Shown piece after piece: positions 12,616 through 24,949 of a stretch of 64,000 nucleotides of DNA; the stretch's first letter is position 1, and each line of letters begins with the position of its first letter. Source of the DNA: Inia geoffrensis (taxonomy: Eukaryota > Chordata > Mammalia > Artiodactyla > Iniidae). The stretch lies in NCBI GenBank assembly GCA_036417435.1, contig CM070918.1:29147523-29211522 (forward strand). Reading direction: 5' to 3'. The translations under genes and the position numbers were made by a program. Below the pieces are notes generated by a model. It had not been told where the DNA came from and searched no databases. It was given only the letters and a program-made list of their open reading frames with translations.

Positions 12616-14084
12616 ATCCTTGGCCTCACTGCACCAGGTTGAGATTCTTTGTGGCTACTGACAGCGTCTCAGCTGTCACCATGGCTTCAAGTCCACTTTT
12701 TAAATTGTTGGCCTGCATCACAAAGCCACAGAATTCAACCAAGGAATGCAGCCATCCTTAAAAGAAAAAAAGCACTGTGTTTTTCCAGAAACCTCTCACA
12801 AGGGGAAAACTACATCTGCCCTTGTCCCTTGTTTAGAGGTCAAGCCACATACTCAGTTATGCTGGCATTCCCATCTTCCTTTGCAGGTACTGGGTGAGGT
12901 TAAGCAGGGGTTATTGATTCATGGTTCCTATTTTAAATGCAAAACAAAAGAGATATCATTTGTCTTGAATGCAAAATAAAGCCCTAGTGCATTTTTCAAG
13001 CTGCTAATGCACAATTGGTGTAGCATTCATTTATGTGGCAAAGCCAAAACAAGCAAAAACCTAGCAGGGTTGAGGTGATTGTTTCCCTGTGAATATAATG
13101 AAACAACCTCTAAGGAGGCATTCTCTATTTGCTTTTGCATCAGATCCTTCAATTTATATAAATAGTGCTGAAAATTAAACCCTGTGTCTTTGTAATATTG
13201 CATCTGATTTCTGGAAACTGAGCTTGCCCAGATTCCAAAAATTTAGCAATAACAGAACATCAAATGCATAGTATCTAAAGTGTTGCTCTTCACCATCTTT
13301 GCAGTTGCTGGGATAGCAGTGATCTTTAAAGCAGCTTGTCCACTGAAGTTTTGCATCTGTATAGCATCAAATCATAAATATCTGCTAGAAAGTCCATGGC
13401 TCAAAGCACCTGTACCAAGTCTTCTAAGATGTGAAGCTAATTTCTTTTCCATAATAGAGTTGTCTTTCTTTCATTTGGAAAAAAAAAGAGAGATTATTGA
13501 ATCATTAGAATAATTGGTCCCCAATAAGTAAAATTTTCTTTAGATGATTAGATTAATTCTATAGGAAAAAGAAGGTAATTTTCCAGTACGCTCTGATGTC
13601 TTATTTTTCACTTGAAGAAATAATCATTCCTTTCCCAACCCACCCTTGTTATTACACACAAAGACAGTAATAATTTGCTTTCTATTAAGGGACGGCTCTT
13701 CTCTGTGTTCAGGAGCTGATGCTTTGATCCCCCAGGTTCTTTTCAGTGGGTGCCTGGGGATAACTCACTGGTAATGCTGGTGGGAGAGAGGAAGGGCATG
13801 GACCTCAGGGGACTTCCAGTCATTCTCCTTCCAGACCTTAAAGCCAGGCATCAGCTGGGTGGTAACCAAATGTACCACTTACATTCAACTCCGAAAGTGT
13901 TTACTAACAAAGGGACTGGGCCATCAACACTGAACTCAACTGTAGGACAGACAAAGAAACTTGAGTGGTGACTCTCATGAATGCTAAACCACTCTGGGTC
14001 AGGCTCAATACAACTTGAAATGCCAAGTTGTTATTAGGTAAATGGGGGTCCAACTAAGAAGTGAAGGAGAATGAAGAGGCCAAA

Positions 14085-14285
14085 CCCACATGGACCTGGG
14101 TTTCAATTTTGGTCCCACTTCTTAATAGGATCTCAGACAAGTGGATTAATGTCTCTAACCTTCCTTTTCTGCAAAATGTGAGTAACGTCCTAGTGCTTCC
14201 ATCGGAGGTAAGGTAATGTTCCAGAGATGAATGTTTAGCACACAGTGCCTGGCACTCACTAAGTGCTCAGTGAACAGCAGAGGGT
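14085..14285 (+). mobile_element. MIR element
   Basis: Reads tggacctgggtttcaatttt, then ttctgcaaaatgtgagtaac, and closes with gtgcctggcactcactaagt. Confidence 0.7.
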
Positions 14286-15079
14286 ATATTTGGATCAGAG
14301 ACAAGGGGGATAAGATAAGCCATGGAGGCTTTCTTGGAAGATGCAGGTTTTAAGTGATAAAAAAATGGACAGATTTGACCAGGCAAAAAAAAATCACTTC
14401 TGGTGTATGGATAGCTGGACCAAAGGCATAAATGGGCTACTGGGCATGGCCCATATTGAAGATACTAAAGAAAATGGCCCAACACCCACACTATAGCCTC
14501 CTTACCACCAACAAACCAAGTCATCATCAGAGAATACAAGCTCATTCTTACCATTTGTCTATTTGACATAATAGAAAAAAGCCTGATTGCAACAAACAAA
14601 ATTTCCAGAGCATTCCAACTTGAAGTATACATGCTGATTTGAATTAGCATGGAGCCTGCCATATAATAGGTGCTCAATAAATTCTTGTTTGTAAATGACA
14701 CTGCCTTCTCCATTACTGTGGATAATAATGATCAGAATAGCTTACAAATTAAGTATAACATCTATTCACTATAATTACCCAAGATACTAGTATTTTTGCT
14801 TTCTGCATCCACTTTTGAGAGAAAGAGTCAGATGATACCAAAAAGAGCTCAAAGCCAGTATTTAGTCTTTTCAGAACAAATAACCTTCCATAGTTTGGTC
14901 CTTGCTCCATGAACATTTAGCCAAATCTCTTATACCTTTCCCACCTCAATCCTTTATAAATGGGAAATAATATTCAGGATGAGGACTTAAGTTCCTGTCT
15001 GATTTTTCAACATGAAAGAAAGATTCCACCATGGCCACTAAACTGTCCTTGCTAAGGCAGGAAAGTGGACTCCTCTATT

Positions 15080-15250
15080 TTCATAGTTTTGGAGCTAGAA
15101 GTGAACTTAGAGGTCATCAAATCCAATCTCCTCTTTCACAAAAGGGAAAACTGAGCCCTGGAGAGGAGGAAAGACTTATTCAAAGTCAAAAAGCTAACAA
15201 AGCAGAACTAGGCTCAAATCCAGAATGCCTGACCCTTGCCCACCTCCTAT
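15080..15250. mobile_element. Ancient mammalian interspersed repeat
   Basis: Contains gagctagaagtgaacttaga, ggaaaactgagccctggaga and gaactaggctcaaatccaga, common in old mammalian repeats. Class not resolved. Confidence 0.45.
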
Positions 15251-15334
15251 GTGCTAGAAAGACCATTAGTAATAAAATGAAAGCCAACTTAATAAACTAA
15301 AACTAGGTTAGATTCGATTCAATTAATAGGAAGA

Positions 15335-15392
15335 GATGGAGAGATAGATACATAGATAGATACATAGATAGATAGATAGGCAGATAGATAAG
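15335..15392. repeat. (GATA)n microsatellite
   Basis: Units of agat and acat alternate (gagatagatacatagatag and onward), with one ggcag interruption. Confidence 0.9.
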
Positions 15393-15714
15393 AATCTCCA
15401 TTCCTCATACACTTGGTTATCAAAATTTTAACTACTTATACCCCGCTTGGATTTAATGGGCAGTTTCATTCTTCACCTATGTCCTCATGAAGCCATCCCA
15501 AGTCTTCTTACCCTTCAGAACAGTCTGTTTCTAACATTGACCTAACCTCTACATTTGTCACAATTTATAAAACATAAATACCTCACTCAGAAACAAGTTC
15601 ACTCATCATAAACCATTGACAGCCTTCATTATCTGATAATGCATCCTGGGACACTGTGAGAGTGTCAACTCTCTTTGGGCAAGGAATCTGACTCTCTTCT
15701 TACATCCTCCAAAG

Positions 15715-15890
15715 CAGAGGTTTCAAAACAGTTTTAGAGACTGGCTGCAACAGCATTACTTGGAGAGCCTTCCAAAAATGACCTGTTCCTAGGCTCCACT
15801 CATAAAAATCCTGGTTCAGTAGATCTAAAGGGAACATTTCTACAAAGCTCCCCATATGATCTCGAGGCTTAACCAAGTTTTGCAGCACCC
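15715..15890 (+). mobile_element. MER5A-like hAT DNA transposon fossil
   Basis: Pattern gcaacagcattacttggaga, ggctccactcataaaaatcc, ctcgaggcttaaccaagttt matches MER5A order. Confidence 0.5.
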
Positions 15891-17449
15891 CACACCACAC
15901 TAATATCCCACAAAGCCTCAATAAATACCTGCTAAATGACCTATGAAGGACAGAGTCAAGTCCTTTCCATAAAACCAACAATTTCCCACATATATAGGAA
16001 GTTTTTGGTGTAACTGTTCCATTCTAAAGACTGCAGGGCATTCTCTTGTCATTTTCTTATTCAAAACTGTGACGGAATTAATCTCCTTTTTGGGGATAAT
16101 TTGTTACAGACTGTGCAGGTGGATGATTAGAAGATATTTAATCATTAATAATCCAAGCAGAACTTAGCTTCAGTGCGATGTAAAGGTATTAAAAATTACT
16201 TTTGGATCATTTGACAAAGTGTCAAAGAAAAAGGGAGAAGAAGATGGAAGCCTGGGGAATGGGGATATACCTTTGGCAAAACCAAAATAAATTGCACCTA
16301 CTCTATTATGACAACTGCTTTGCCTGAGGGAGTTGAAGGGAAGGTCATAAAGATGTTCATGGCCAGAGGCTCAGTATCTGCCTGGAAGCCAATGGCCAAT
16401 GCTTGGGTATGCCTTCCTTGGTCCATGCCAAAGCTTCAAACACACTACATAATGGGAGCCACCAAGGTGACCCAGAATAAGATCGATCTATCCAGATGTT
16501 GGGTGTGGTCATCTATTTTAATAATTTGTCCTAGCAATCAGCAGATGGTTTGAAAGGCAGAGGACAGTTAATGGAAAGATATTCTCATAACAGGATGAAC
16601 CTGGAATGATATGAAGGTCCCAGGAAGGACCCCCAACTCCAAGTTCTGGGCCTTAAGCCTGGTCAGATATTTGGGATAAGGGTCACTGGTCTATATCTGT
16701 GGGAGAACCAGCTTGTCACCCAAAAAAGACACCAGGAGGTCAAACACAGAGACAAGTTCGTACTCTATCATGCATATGGATAAGGGCTGTCGCAGCTTGA
16801 CTGATGACAAAGACAACTTCTTAGATACATATTTTTTTAAACCTGCTGGCCTCTTCTTGTCTCTAAAATAACAATATCACAAGAAGAGATGAGCCAACTG
16901 GCGAACGTCCATCAGCAAGTGGTCCCGATGAGAACTGCCCTTGCTCTGCCCCTGGACAGTGTGACACTCTGCTCCCCAAACTGCCTGTTCAGCAAACCTT
17001 CCAGCATCTGCTTGTCAGCACCTCAGTACAGGAAAGTTATCCTCAAAGCAGAGAGAAGCTCAAGGAATTTGGAAAGAAATGAATTTGGGAACCTAGAGAC
17101 AGTGGACTCAGAGGATTGATACTATCTTTTATGTGCGCCTTTTCATGCACAATCAGGAATCAATGAAGCAGGACGAAGTAAAGAATAATTCTTGCCATGT
17201 TTATCCAGCTGCATCCATGTGAGATAACTCAAATAAGGACTCCCAAGTTTTTCTGAGATCCCTAAAATCATAGAACATCAGAGTAGTCATGCTTTTCGAG
17301 ATCATATAGGGCAATCCACTAATGGGGAGATTGAGGCCCAGGAAGTTGGGTGGCTAGGTGAGTAGCTAACCTGAGAAAAACCTCATTTGAGAATCTCAAT
17401 TTTGTAAAATTGTCAATGCTCTTTCACCCATACCATGAAAGAGAAAGGC

Positions 17450-17492
17450 ATGATGGATGGGTGGATGGGTGAATGGATGAATGGATGGGTCC
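17450..17492. repeat. (GGAT/GAAT)n short repeat
   Basis: Imperfect tetramer array ggatgggtggatgggtgaat followed by ggatgaatggatggg. Confidence 0.8.
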
Positions 17493-17639
17493 CGGACAAG
17501 TGAAGCACTTGCAGTAATATAAATCCAATATGAAAGCTTAGATCAGCAGTTTCTTCTTTCATCTGCTTTTTCATCTCCTTCAACTGCCTTAATTCTCCCA
17601 TAATTAAAGCAATGAAATTCAAAAGTTAGAGGCCCCTGG

Positions 17640-18660
17640 GCCCAGCTTTAAAGTTATTCTCTTTAATATATATCCTCACTCCTTTGCTGAGCTGATATAG
17701 TCTCATGACTTTATCATCTAAATGTTGACAACCCCCAAATTTGTATTCCCAACATGGACCTTATCCTGAATTTGAGTCTTATCCATCTGTCCCTGCAGCA
17801 TCTCCCCTTGTATCTGTAAAAGATATTTCAAACTTAACATGACTCAACTGGACTCCTGATCTCCAGTCCCCCATGCCTGGTCCTCCCACAATCCTCCCCA
17901 CATCCATTAATGGCAACTCTGTTCTTCTGATGGCTTCAGACAAAACCCTGGGACTCATCAATAACTCTGTTCTTTCTCTCACATCCTACATCCAACCCAT
18001 CAGCAAATCTTGCTGGTTCTACCTCAACAAAACAACCAGATCTTATACTTCTTGCCACTTACACTGATTCAAATCTTGGTTCGGCCTACCATGATAGCTC
18101 AGTTCTCCCTGATTCCAGCTTGCTCCCCTTCAGGATATTTTCAACAGAGCATCAGAGAGACCCTGTTAATAAGCAAGATAGATCACATCGCTGTTCTATT
18201 CAAAACTCTGAGAGCTTCTCATCTCTCTCAGCGTGAACGTGAAATTCCTTCAAACGAACCACAAAGTCCCACATGGTCCAGACACTCTCTCCCTCCATAC
18301 CAGCCACACTGAGACACCCCCAAACACTCAGCCCTGCTCCAGTCTCAGAGCCTTTGCCCTTCCTGCTCTCTCTGCCTGCACTCCTCGTCCCCCAGGCTTT
18401 TACCTGGCCCCCCTCCACATGTCTTTATTCAAATGTCACCTTCTCGATGAGGCATTTTCAGACCATAATATTGACAATTACTCCCTCCACACTCAGAACT
18501 TCCTACCCCCTTTCCTCCTTTATTTTTCTTCAGTGCACTATTGCTTCACAAGTAGTCCATGTTCTACCAAGAAGTAAAATCATTCCTGAAAATAGCCACT
18601 TTGTCACCCTTGGGCTTCTGCTTCCTTTTCATGGAAACTACGCAAAGTTATGAGGCTTGA
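17640..18660 (+). mobile_element. L2 LINE fragment
   Basis: Reads like L2: tttcaaacttaacatgactc, cagagcctttgcccttcctg, and aaatgtcaccttctcgatga. The open frames here are L2 shadow, not genes. Confidence 0.7.
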
Positions 18661-19194
18661 CTCTTTCTACGTTTCCCTGGAAATCGGGCACTAAATCCAG
18701 AGCAACGGGCTGAAATTAAAGGTATTGATTTGCTTAAATGGAGCAAATTTCCCGACACCTAGTTTAAAGGAGAAAAATCTCTCTCGATGCTGTCAAGACA
18801 CTCTACGTTTTGCAGCTTTGAAACAAATGCCAGGAGAATGTTGTTCTTCATTTCACTTTTTCCCCCTGTAACTTTTTCTAGCATTTTAATTCACACTTGG
18901 CTACCTAAAAGTAGGAGAAGAAATAATTCAAGTAAAAGTATCCCCATGGCTTGAGATAAGAACTGTGTTGGCAAATGCTGAGATACTGCCTGGGTAGTAG
19001 GACTTTAAAGACAAGGTTCTGCTGATATTGCTGTCTCCCAGATTCATCCATTCAAGGGTCTTTTTGGTTATTAATTGTTGAAATGACTTGGCAATCATAG
19101 TCATAATTGCAGTAAACAAGTAGGTTGATCAATCACTCGTGTTCCATCATTATCATCCAGGCTCCTTCTTTTTCTGTTTTCCACACTCACGACT
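18661..19194. other. Intergenic, no gene
   Basis: Unique by eye; includes ggtattgatttgcttaaatg and other AT-rich text. No ORF or repeat recognised. Confidence 0.5.
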
Positions 19195-19397
19195 TTTTTT
19201 TTTTTGCGGTACGCGGGCCTCTCACTGCTGTGGCCTCTCCCGTTGCGGAGCACAGGCTCCGCACACGCAGGCTCAGCGGCCACTGTTCACGGGCCCAGCC
19301 GTTCCGCGGCATGTGGGAGCTTCCCCGACCGGGACACGAACCTGCATCCCCTGCATCGGCAGGCAGACTCTCAACCACTGCACCACCAGGGAAGCCC
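19195..19397 (-). mobile_element. CHR-2-like SINE, minus strand
   Basis: Begins with a T-run and gcggtacgcgggcctctcac and ends accaccagggaagccc, the reverse of the SINE head. About 200 bp, full length for this type. Confidence 0.93.
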
Positions 19398-19739
19398 TCA
19401 CACCACTTTTCAGTTCATTAAGGAACATAATGATTCATGACTACTTGTCTCTAAAAATGCTCATCTTACATTTTAGGTAACTGGCAAAACCTTTTTTCCT
19501 CCTGCTAAGACATTTTTTTCCTCCTGTTACCTATAAATTTAACCATTTATCTCCCCAGGTACTAACTCCTTTGGAGGATACTAATCATTATTAACAATCT
19601 GTTGTTCGTTGAGGCCTCAGGATGTCCTACTGTGGGAGCTGCCTACCTGGTTTCTGTTTCTAAACTTGCTTCCTTAAGTCAACTGAGAGTGCCCTTTTTT
19701 CAAAAGTAAATCAAAGGTTGTCATTTTCCTTATAGGAGC

Positions 19740-20265
19740 CCTGGAGTGGATTCCAACTGAGATTAGAACTAAATCCAAAATCTGCAGCCTGTTCCTTCAG
19801 GTCCTGCGTGATCTGCTCATTGCTTCCCTCTAATCCTCCTATCTCACCTCTTCCCCCCTCATTTATTACACTCCAGCCACATTGGCCTTTTTTCTGTTCT
19901 ACAAACCAAGGTTATTCCTGCCTTGAGATCCTTGCACGTTTTGCTACCTTTCCCTAACAGGCTTCCGCAAATAATGCGGCTCCCAGGTCCCTTATCTTCA
20001 GAGACATTTCCTGCCCACCCACCCTCCCTGCCACTCTTAGGAGTTACCGTCTACTGTATTACTTTTTGTAGAACTTATCACAAGCAAGAATTCTCCTATT
20101 TATTGAAGTGCTTACTTGTTTATGATCTGACTTTGCAATGAGAATCTAAGTTCCGCAAAAGCAGGGACCTTAGCTGCCTTGTTTCTTGCTGCATTCCTGG
20201 GACCTAGGACAGTTCCCGGCATAGAATAGAAGCTCAATAAAAATTTCTAGAATAAAAGAATGAAT
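19740..20265 (+). mobile_element. L2 LINE 3' fragment
   Basis: Contains ccagccacattggccttttt, gaacttatcacaagcaag, and the closing gaagctcaataaaaatt, all typical of the L2 3' end. Confidence 0.7.
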
Positions 20266-20596
20266 ACATGATCCCACTCAATCCTCACAATAGTGCATTT
20301 CAGACAATACAATGGAGATGTACCAAAGTTAAATTATTTTCCCAAGGCTGGTGTCAGAGGCAGCAATCAAACTCAGGTCTCCAAAGCCACAGTTGTTAGG
20401 TCAGGACTCTGTTTGTTTTTTGTTTTCCTTTTCTCTGATGTTTAAAGAGATGCTCCCATGTTGACCCATCTCATCCAGATCTGGAACCATGGAAGTAAAG
20501 AATCTCAGGTCTGCATGGATTGAGAGAACACCAATATCAGTCCCCATTTAGGAGCTGGGCCCTTTCCCCAGCAGTGTGCTATCTATAAACACACAT

Positions 20597-20805
20597 GATC
20601 TCAAAGCAGATAGACCTACGTTAGAGTCCCAGCCGAGTCGTCTCTGACAGCGTCCTTCTCTCCAGACCTCAATTCCCTTATTCTTATTCTCAAGATGGGA
20701 ACATGCCTCTTAGGGTTGCTTTTGAGATTAAATGAAATAGCATTACAGAAAACGCTTAGTACTAGGCTTGGAACACAGTAAATGTTCAATAAAAATTATC
20801 TATTT
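20597..20805 (+). mobile_element. MIR element
   Basis: Contains tccagacctcaattccctta, ttgcttttgagattaaatga and aacacagtaaatgttcaata. Confidence 0.7.
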
Positions 20806-20814
20806 TTAATGATG

Positions 20815-21050
20815 TTGTGGTGGCTGAAAATATGGTATGGGGGACCAGGAGAACTGGTTCTGGTGTCCTGAAGATCTAGGTTTAAATCCTGCAAGTTGGT
20901 GGCTTTGGGCAAATTTTGTAAAGGGGAAAGCTCTGATTTCTTCATTTGTAATAAAGGATAATAATTGCAACTGAATTATTGGGTTTGATGAGGAATAAAA
21001 GAGAGCATATTGAAAGAACTTAGCCCAAATATCTGTCCACATGGTAAGTG
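20815..21050 (+). mobile_element. MIR element
   Basis: Directly follows another MIR. Contains aggtttaaatcctgcaagtt, gatttcttcatttgtaataa and gggtttgatgaggaataaaa. Confidence 0.6.
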
Positions 21051-21055
21051 AGCAA

Positions 21056-22087
21056 AAACTAAGAGCCGTTGTTAATATTACCATCATCGTTCTCATCAAG
21101 TGAAGTTAAATTGTGGGGATGGGGGAACAATAAGGAGGGAATCTCGCGGCTTCTTCCTGGCCTTGACTCCACGATCCTAGAATTTCTCCAGTGCAGCCAA
21201 TCCCTCTGTCTCTGCTCAGGGCTGAGACAACAGCCACTTGTATTCTCCAGCTCTGCCATCACCAGCCCTCCCCTCCAGAGGCCAGAGCCAGGCACCTGCT
21301 CCTAAGATCTTAATGCCTTCCTTGGAAACTGCCCGCAGAACACAGAGGTGGGCACGCACACTCACACCTGCACTCGGAATCCTGCTTCGCTTTCAGAGGA
21401 AGGGAAAAAGTGGTAGATGTTGATATGGAAATTGCTCTGGATCAAACTGTGGCAGTCTGTGTCTCGGCTCCCCTACACCACCCTCGGGGCCCTGCCTGTG
21501 GAAAACGCACTCAGCTTCATTTTTTTTCTTCCTCACCACCAGTTGGACAGACTTTGAAGACCTCTTTAAGACAGTTGGGGTTTGTTTCCCAGCATATGTG
21601 GGCAGCGTCACTACTTCCACCCCCTCAGGACTACTTAACAACATCAGCAAAGCAGTTAAGCCCAGTTTTCAGGAAAATGCCAGTGGCTCTGCAGTATCTG
21701 GATGGAAGCCTCAGCCCAATTATTTCCAGCTAGTTGTGAACTGCGGAGAAGTGGACTTTACTTCATTAGAACTTCAGCTCCCACTGATTAAAAGTCGACT
21801 GTGCTGGGGACAGTAAGGAAAAGTGAAACAAACTTGTCATGAATAAAATTGCTGTGTATTCCTCGACACAAGGTTTTACTTCTCTCCAGAGGAGCGATTA
21901 GAATGAACTGATTGAAGTATAACTTGATTGACTGGAGAGCCTCTATCCATTGTGCTGAAACTGAACTTCCACTCACTGCCCTTCTTAGTTTGGGACATGA
22001 AACCCTCCTATAGGCCTGCCAGAGCCCAGAAGCAGATGTTCTGAGCCCATCAGGTGGTGCTGGCCACACCCAGAGTTCTGCTGAGGG
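21056..22087. other. Intergenic, no gene
   Basis: Moderately GC-rich unique sequence. Overlapping short open frames on both strands show no domain or signal peptide. Confidence 0.5.
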
Positions 22088-22590
22088 ACTATGGTAGGCA
22101 GAATAAAGCACCCCTAAGGACGCCCAGGCCGTAACTCTGAAAGCTGTGAATATGTTACCTTCTGGGATTTGGCAGATAAGGATTAAGGTTAAGGGCCTGG
22201 AAAGGAGATTATCGCAGATTATCCAGGTGGACCCAATCTAGCCACATGAATTCTTAAAAGCAGAGAAACTTTCCTGGCCAGGGCAGAGAGTGATATGATG
22301 ACAGAAAAGTTGGAAACAGGCAACGTTGCTGGCTTTGGAGATGGAAGAAGAGGCTACGAGCTAAGGAATGTGGGTGGCCTCTAGGAGCTGGAAAAGACAA
22401 GGAAATGGATTTTCTACTGGAGCCTCCAGAAGGGAATATGCAGCCCTGATGACATCTGGAATTTAGCGTAGTGAGACCCTTGTCAAACTTTAGCTAACCT
22501 CTAGAATTGAAAGATAAGAAATTTGTGTTGTTTTTGAAGCCACCGAGTTTGTGGTAATTTGTTGCAGCAGCAGCAACAGGAAACAAATAC
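22088..22590 (+). mobile_element. MaLR-type solo LTR (MLT1-like)
   Basis: Diagnostic stretches are gtgaatatgttaccttctg, gattaaggttaagggcctgg, caacgttgctggctttggag and a 3' end with gtttgtggtaatttgttgca. It is a non-coding remnant of the ERVL-MaLR group; no internal retroviral gene is present. Confidence 0.82.
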
Positions 22591-22913
22591 AAGGATCTGG
22601 GCAAGCGTGGGCAAGACGGACAGGCACTGGAATGCTCACCCTCACCATCCAAAGGCTGCAGGCTGGAGTCAGATACCAGGAAGGGAACCTCATGAGCACC
22701 ATGACGTCATCCGGTATCTGTATGGTGCAAGGACTCGGGAGGAGAGCAGACGGAGAAGAAAGGCCTCACGCCCGGAACACGCTGCATAGCATCTCCAAAG
22801 CCACTGACTCGCAGAGTTTGCAACGCTGACTTTCACTTGTTTAGCAAAGACCCTGCACAGAGTAGTACTCAATAAGTGCTGAGTGATTTAAGGTTGAATG
22901 AAAATGTGCTAAA

Positions 22914-22935
22914 GGAATGAATGAATGAATGAAAA
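22914..22935. repeat. (GAAT)n short repeat
   Basis: Five GAAT units in a row, followed by A-rich sequence. Confidence 0.8.
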
Positions 22936-23009
22936 AATAAATGTGAATCAAATGAATATTGATTGTGAGTAAAAACACCATACCCATGCTTGGTAACCTG
23001 GACACTTTG

Positions 23010-23141
23010 GGTTTTGGGGTTTTGTTTTTTTGGCTGCGCCGCACAGCATGTGGGATCTTAGTTCCCCAACCAGGGCTCGAAACCATGTCCCCTGCAGCGG
23101 AAGTGCAGAGTCTTAACCACTGGACCGACAGGGAAGTCCCC
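23010..23141 (-). mobile_element. Short tRNA-derived SINE, minus strand
   Basis: Only the tRNA-like part is present (ggctgcgccgcacagcatgt to gacagggaagtcccc). It has a perfect 15-bp target duplication, aacctggacactttg, at 22995-23009 and 23142-23156. Confidence 0.93.
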
Positions 23142-23344
23142 AACCTGGACACTTTGACATCGGGTCAGGAAACTATGTGTGTTTTACCACTCAGAATCCC
23201 ATGGAAACCAAGAAGAAAGACGAGAGGAAGGAAAAGTATAGGCCCACTTCCTAATTTCCTTTATGCCTGTGGATGCCTTAAGCCTATTTCTAGGGCTTAT
23301 TTGAGATTTGTACCTAAGTTTGGGGACAGAATATGAGCTGCAGT

Positions 23345-23765
23345 TGGGACTTCCCTTATGTCTTAGGCAGATTATGCTGCCATAACAAAATACCACACAC
23401 TGAGTGGCTTCAATCAGAGATTTTTTTCTCAAGTTCTGGAGGCTAGAAAGTCCAAGACCAAGGTACTGGCTGATTCAATTCCTAATAAAGCCTCTCTTCT
23501 TGGCTTGCAGATAGGCAACTTCTTGCTATGTCCTCACATTTCTTTCTTCCAGGTGTGAGCTCAGAGAAAGAGAGAGAGCATTCTCTCTTCCTTTTCTTAT
23601 AAGGTCACTAATCCCATCATGAGTTTCCACCCTCGTGACCTAATCTAACCCTGATTACTACCCAAAGGCCCCATCCCAAATACTGTCACAATGGGGGTTA
23701 GGGCTTCAACATACAAATTTGGTTTGGGGAAGGGGGCACAAACATTCAGTCGCTAACACCATGAC
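23345..23765 (-). mobile_element. MaLR-type LTR remnant, minus strand
   Basis: Read in reverse it has the gcctgccataacaaaatacc type end, the ataaggtcactaatcccat segment and ggggttagggcttcaacat. Non-coding solo LTR fossil; the exact family was not resolved. Confidence 0.65.
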
Positions 23766-23834
23766 AGCTATGACCTTGGCTGACTCATTTAGCCTTAATG
23801 ACCTCTGTCAACTCATCTGAAAGTCAGGGCTTGG

Positions 23835-24000
23835 GATGGGAGTAACAGACAGCACTTACTGAGTACCTACCACATCCCAGGCTCTGTTCTAAGTGCTGTC
23901 TGGGCATTAAACCCCTCACTATTCCCAATAGCTCTGTACACTCTGACTGTATATTATCATTCCCGATTTACATATAGGAAATGTATAAGGCCAGAACTAG
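23835..24000 (-). mobile_element. MIR fragment, minus strand
   Basis: Contains cttactgagtacctaccac and aggctctgttctaagtgctg, the reverse MIR left part, then catataggaaatg. Confidence 0.6.
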
Positions 24001-24949
24001 GATTCTTAACATAAGGGAATATTATGGTTGAAGCCGATATAATAGTTGCTTGAAAACTCTTCAGCAGTAGAAACCCATTAGGGAGCTAGATGAAGGCAGT
24101 TAAATCCACGTGAATCCTCTCTCCTAATAAGAATTCAAAGGAAGCTCTAAAGTACCTACGAATGAATAACGTGTGTGTGCGTGTGTGTGTGTGGTTTTGC
24201 CCGTGTACCTTTGCAGCCATTGTGCAGACACTGTCACTGCGCAATAGAATTGTTCCGCATGGAACAAAGCACTGCACAAGGCCTGCCATCCATTCACACC
24301 GTGTCCCCTAACAATTGATACCTGCTGCCATTTTCCACTGGTAGAGAAATGTGATTTCTATATGTCAGGCGACAGCCTTTAAAATGCCTCCAGTGATTCA
24401 TATTTCAATGTGAGTTTAATCCACCTTGGGAAACAGCCTATGTGGGGCCTCTCCACCGCCTTCCTCCTAGCAACCAAGGCCTTTTGTCATCACAGCTTCA
24501 AATGGGCTCACATTCACTTTGCGTGTGAGACTCAAGTTCCTGACACCAAGGCCCGCCTCCCCTCTCCAGCTCACAGCATTGAAAGAAAGATGAATCAATG
24601 TGGCCTCTACATTAGAAATGAGTACAGTGTCAAAGGCCCATGTCCCATCTTCTTTATGACAGTCCTCCAGCACAACCCAGTGTGTCATGTTGCTCAGAAA
24701 TAAAGAGCTTACATGAGACTAGCCTGTGATTAGGGCTGGGTCGACATTGCACTGTTCTTCTTCTCTGAGGCTGGGCCCCTCACTCCAGCCTCTGTGCAAG
24801 CCTTCAGAGCACCCACCCACTTGTCACCATATGGAAGGAGAGGAGACGTGGAGAAGGGAAGAGGGAACTTGCACTTCCTGAGCAATGTCTGACTCTGAAG
24901 AAAGGTCTTCTTGCCCTCACTTTACAGTTCGCATCTTTTCCTAGGCTTT
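24001..24949. other. Intergenic, candidate regulatory DNA
   Basis: Unique apart from the GT tract. Contains an inverted ttgttcc/ggaacaa pair at 24250-24267 and cctagcaaccaagg near 24468. No gene. Confidence 0.45.
24169..24194. repeat. (GT)n microsatellite
   Basis: Short GT tract with one GC interruption (gtgtgtgtgcgtgtgtgtgt). Confidence 0.85.

Larger units (their letters stand above)
10604..14084. other. Intergenic, mostly unique sequence
   Basis: Holds MIR fragments and one possible transposon remnant. The block 12980-13270 is free of recognised repeats and has AT-rich, complex sequence (gctgctaatgcacaattgg, gcatctgatttctgg) that could be conserved regulatory DNA. No gene. Confidence 0.5.
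14290..17639. other. Intergenic, no gene
   Basis: Contains an old repeat, a GATA microsatellite and a MER5A-like fossil. The block at 16020-16220 is unique and rich in homeodomain-like TAAT cores. Short open frames here have no recognisable similarity. Confidence 0.5.

Noticed and set aside
19204..19440. Several arginine- and proline-rich open frames that recur at 3.8, 19.2, 33.6, 44.9 and 46.8 kb
   Set aside because: They are translations of the CHR-type SINE in different frames, not a gene family.
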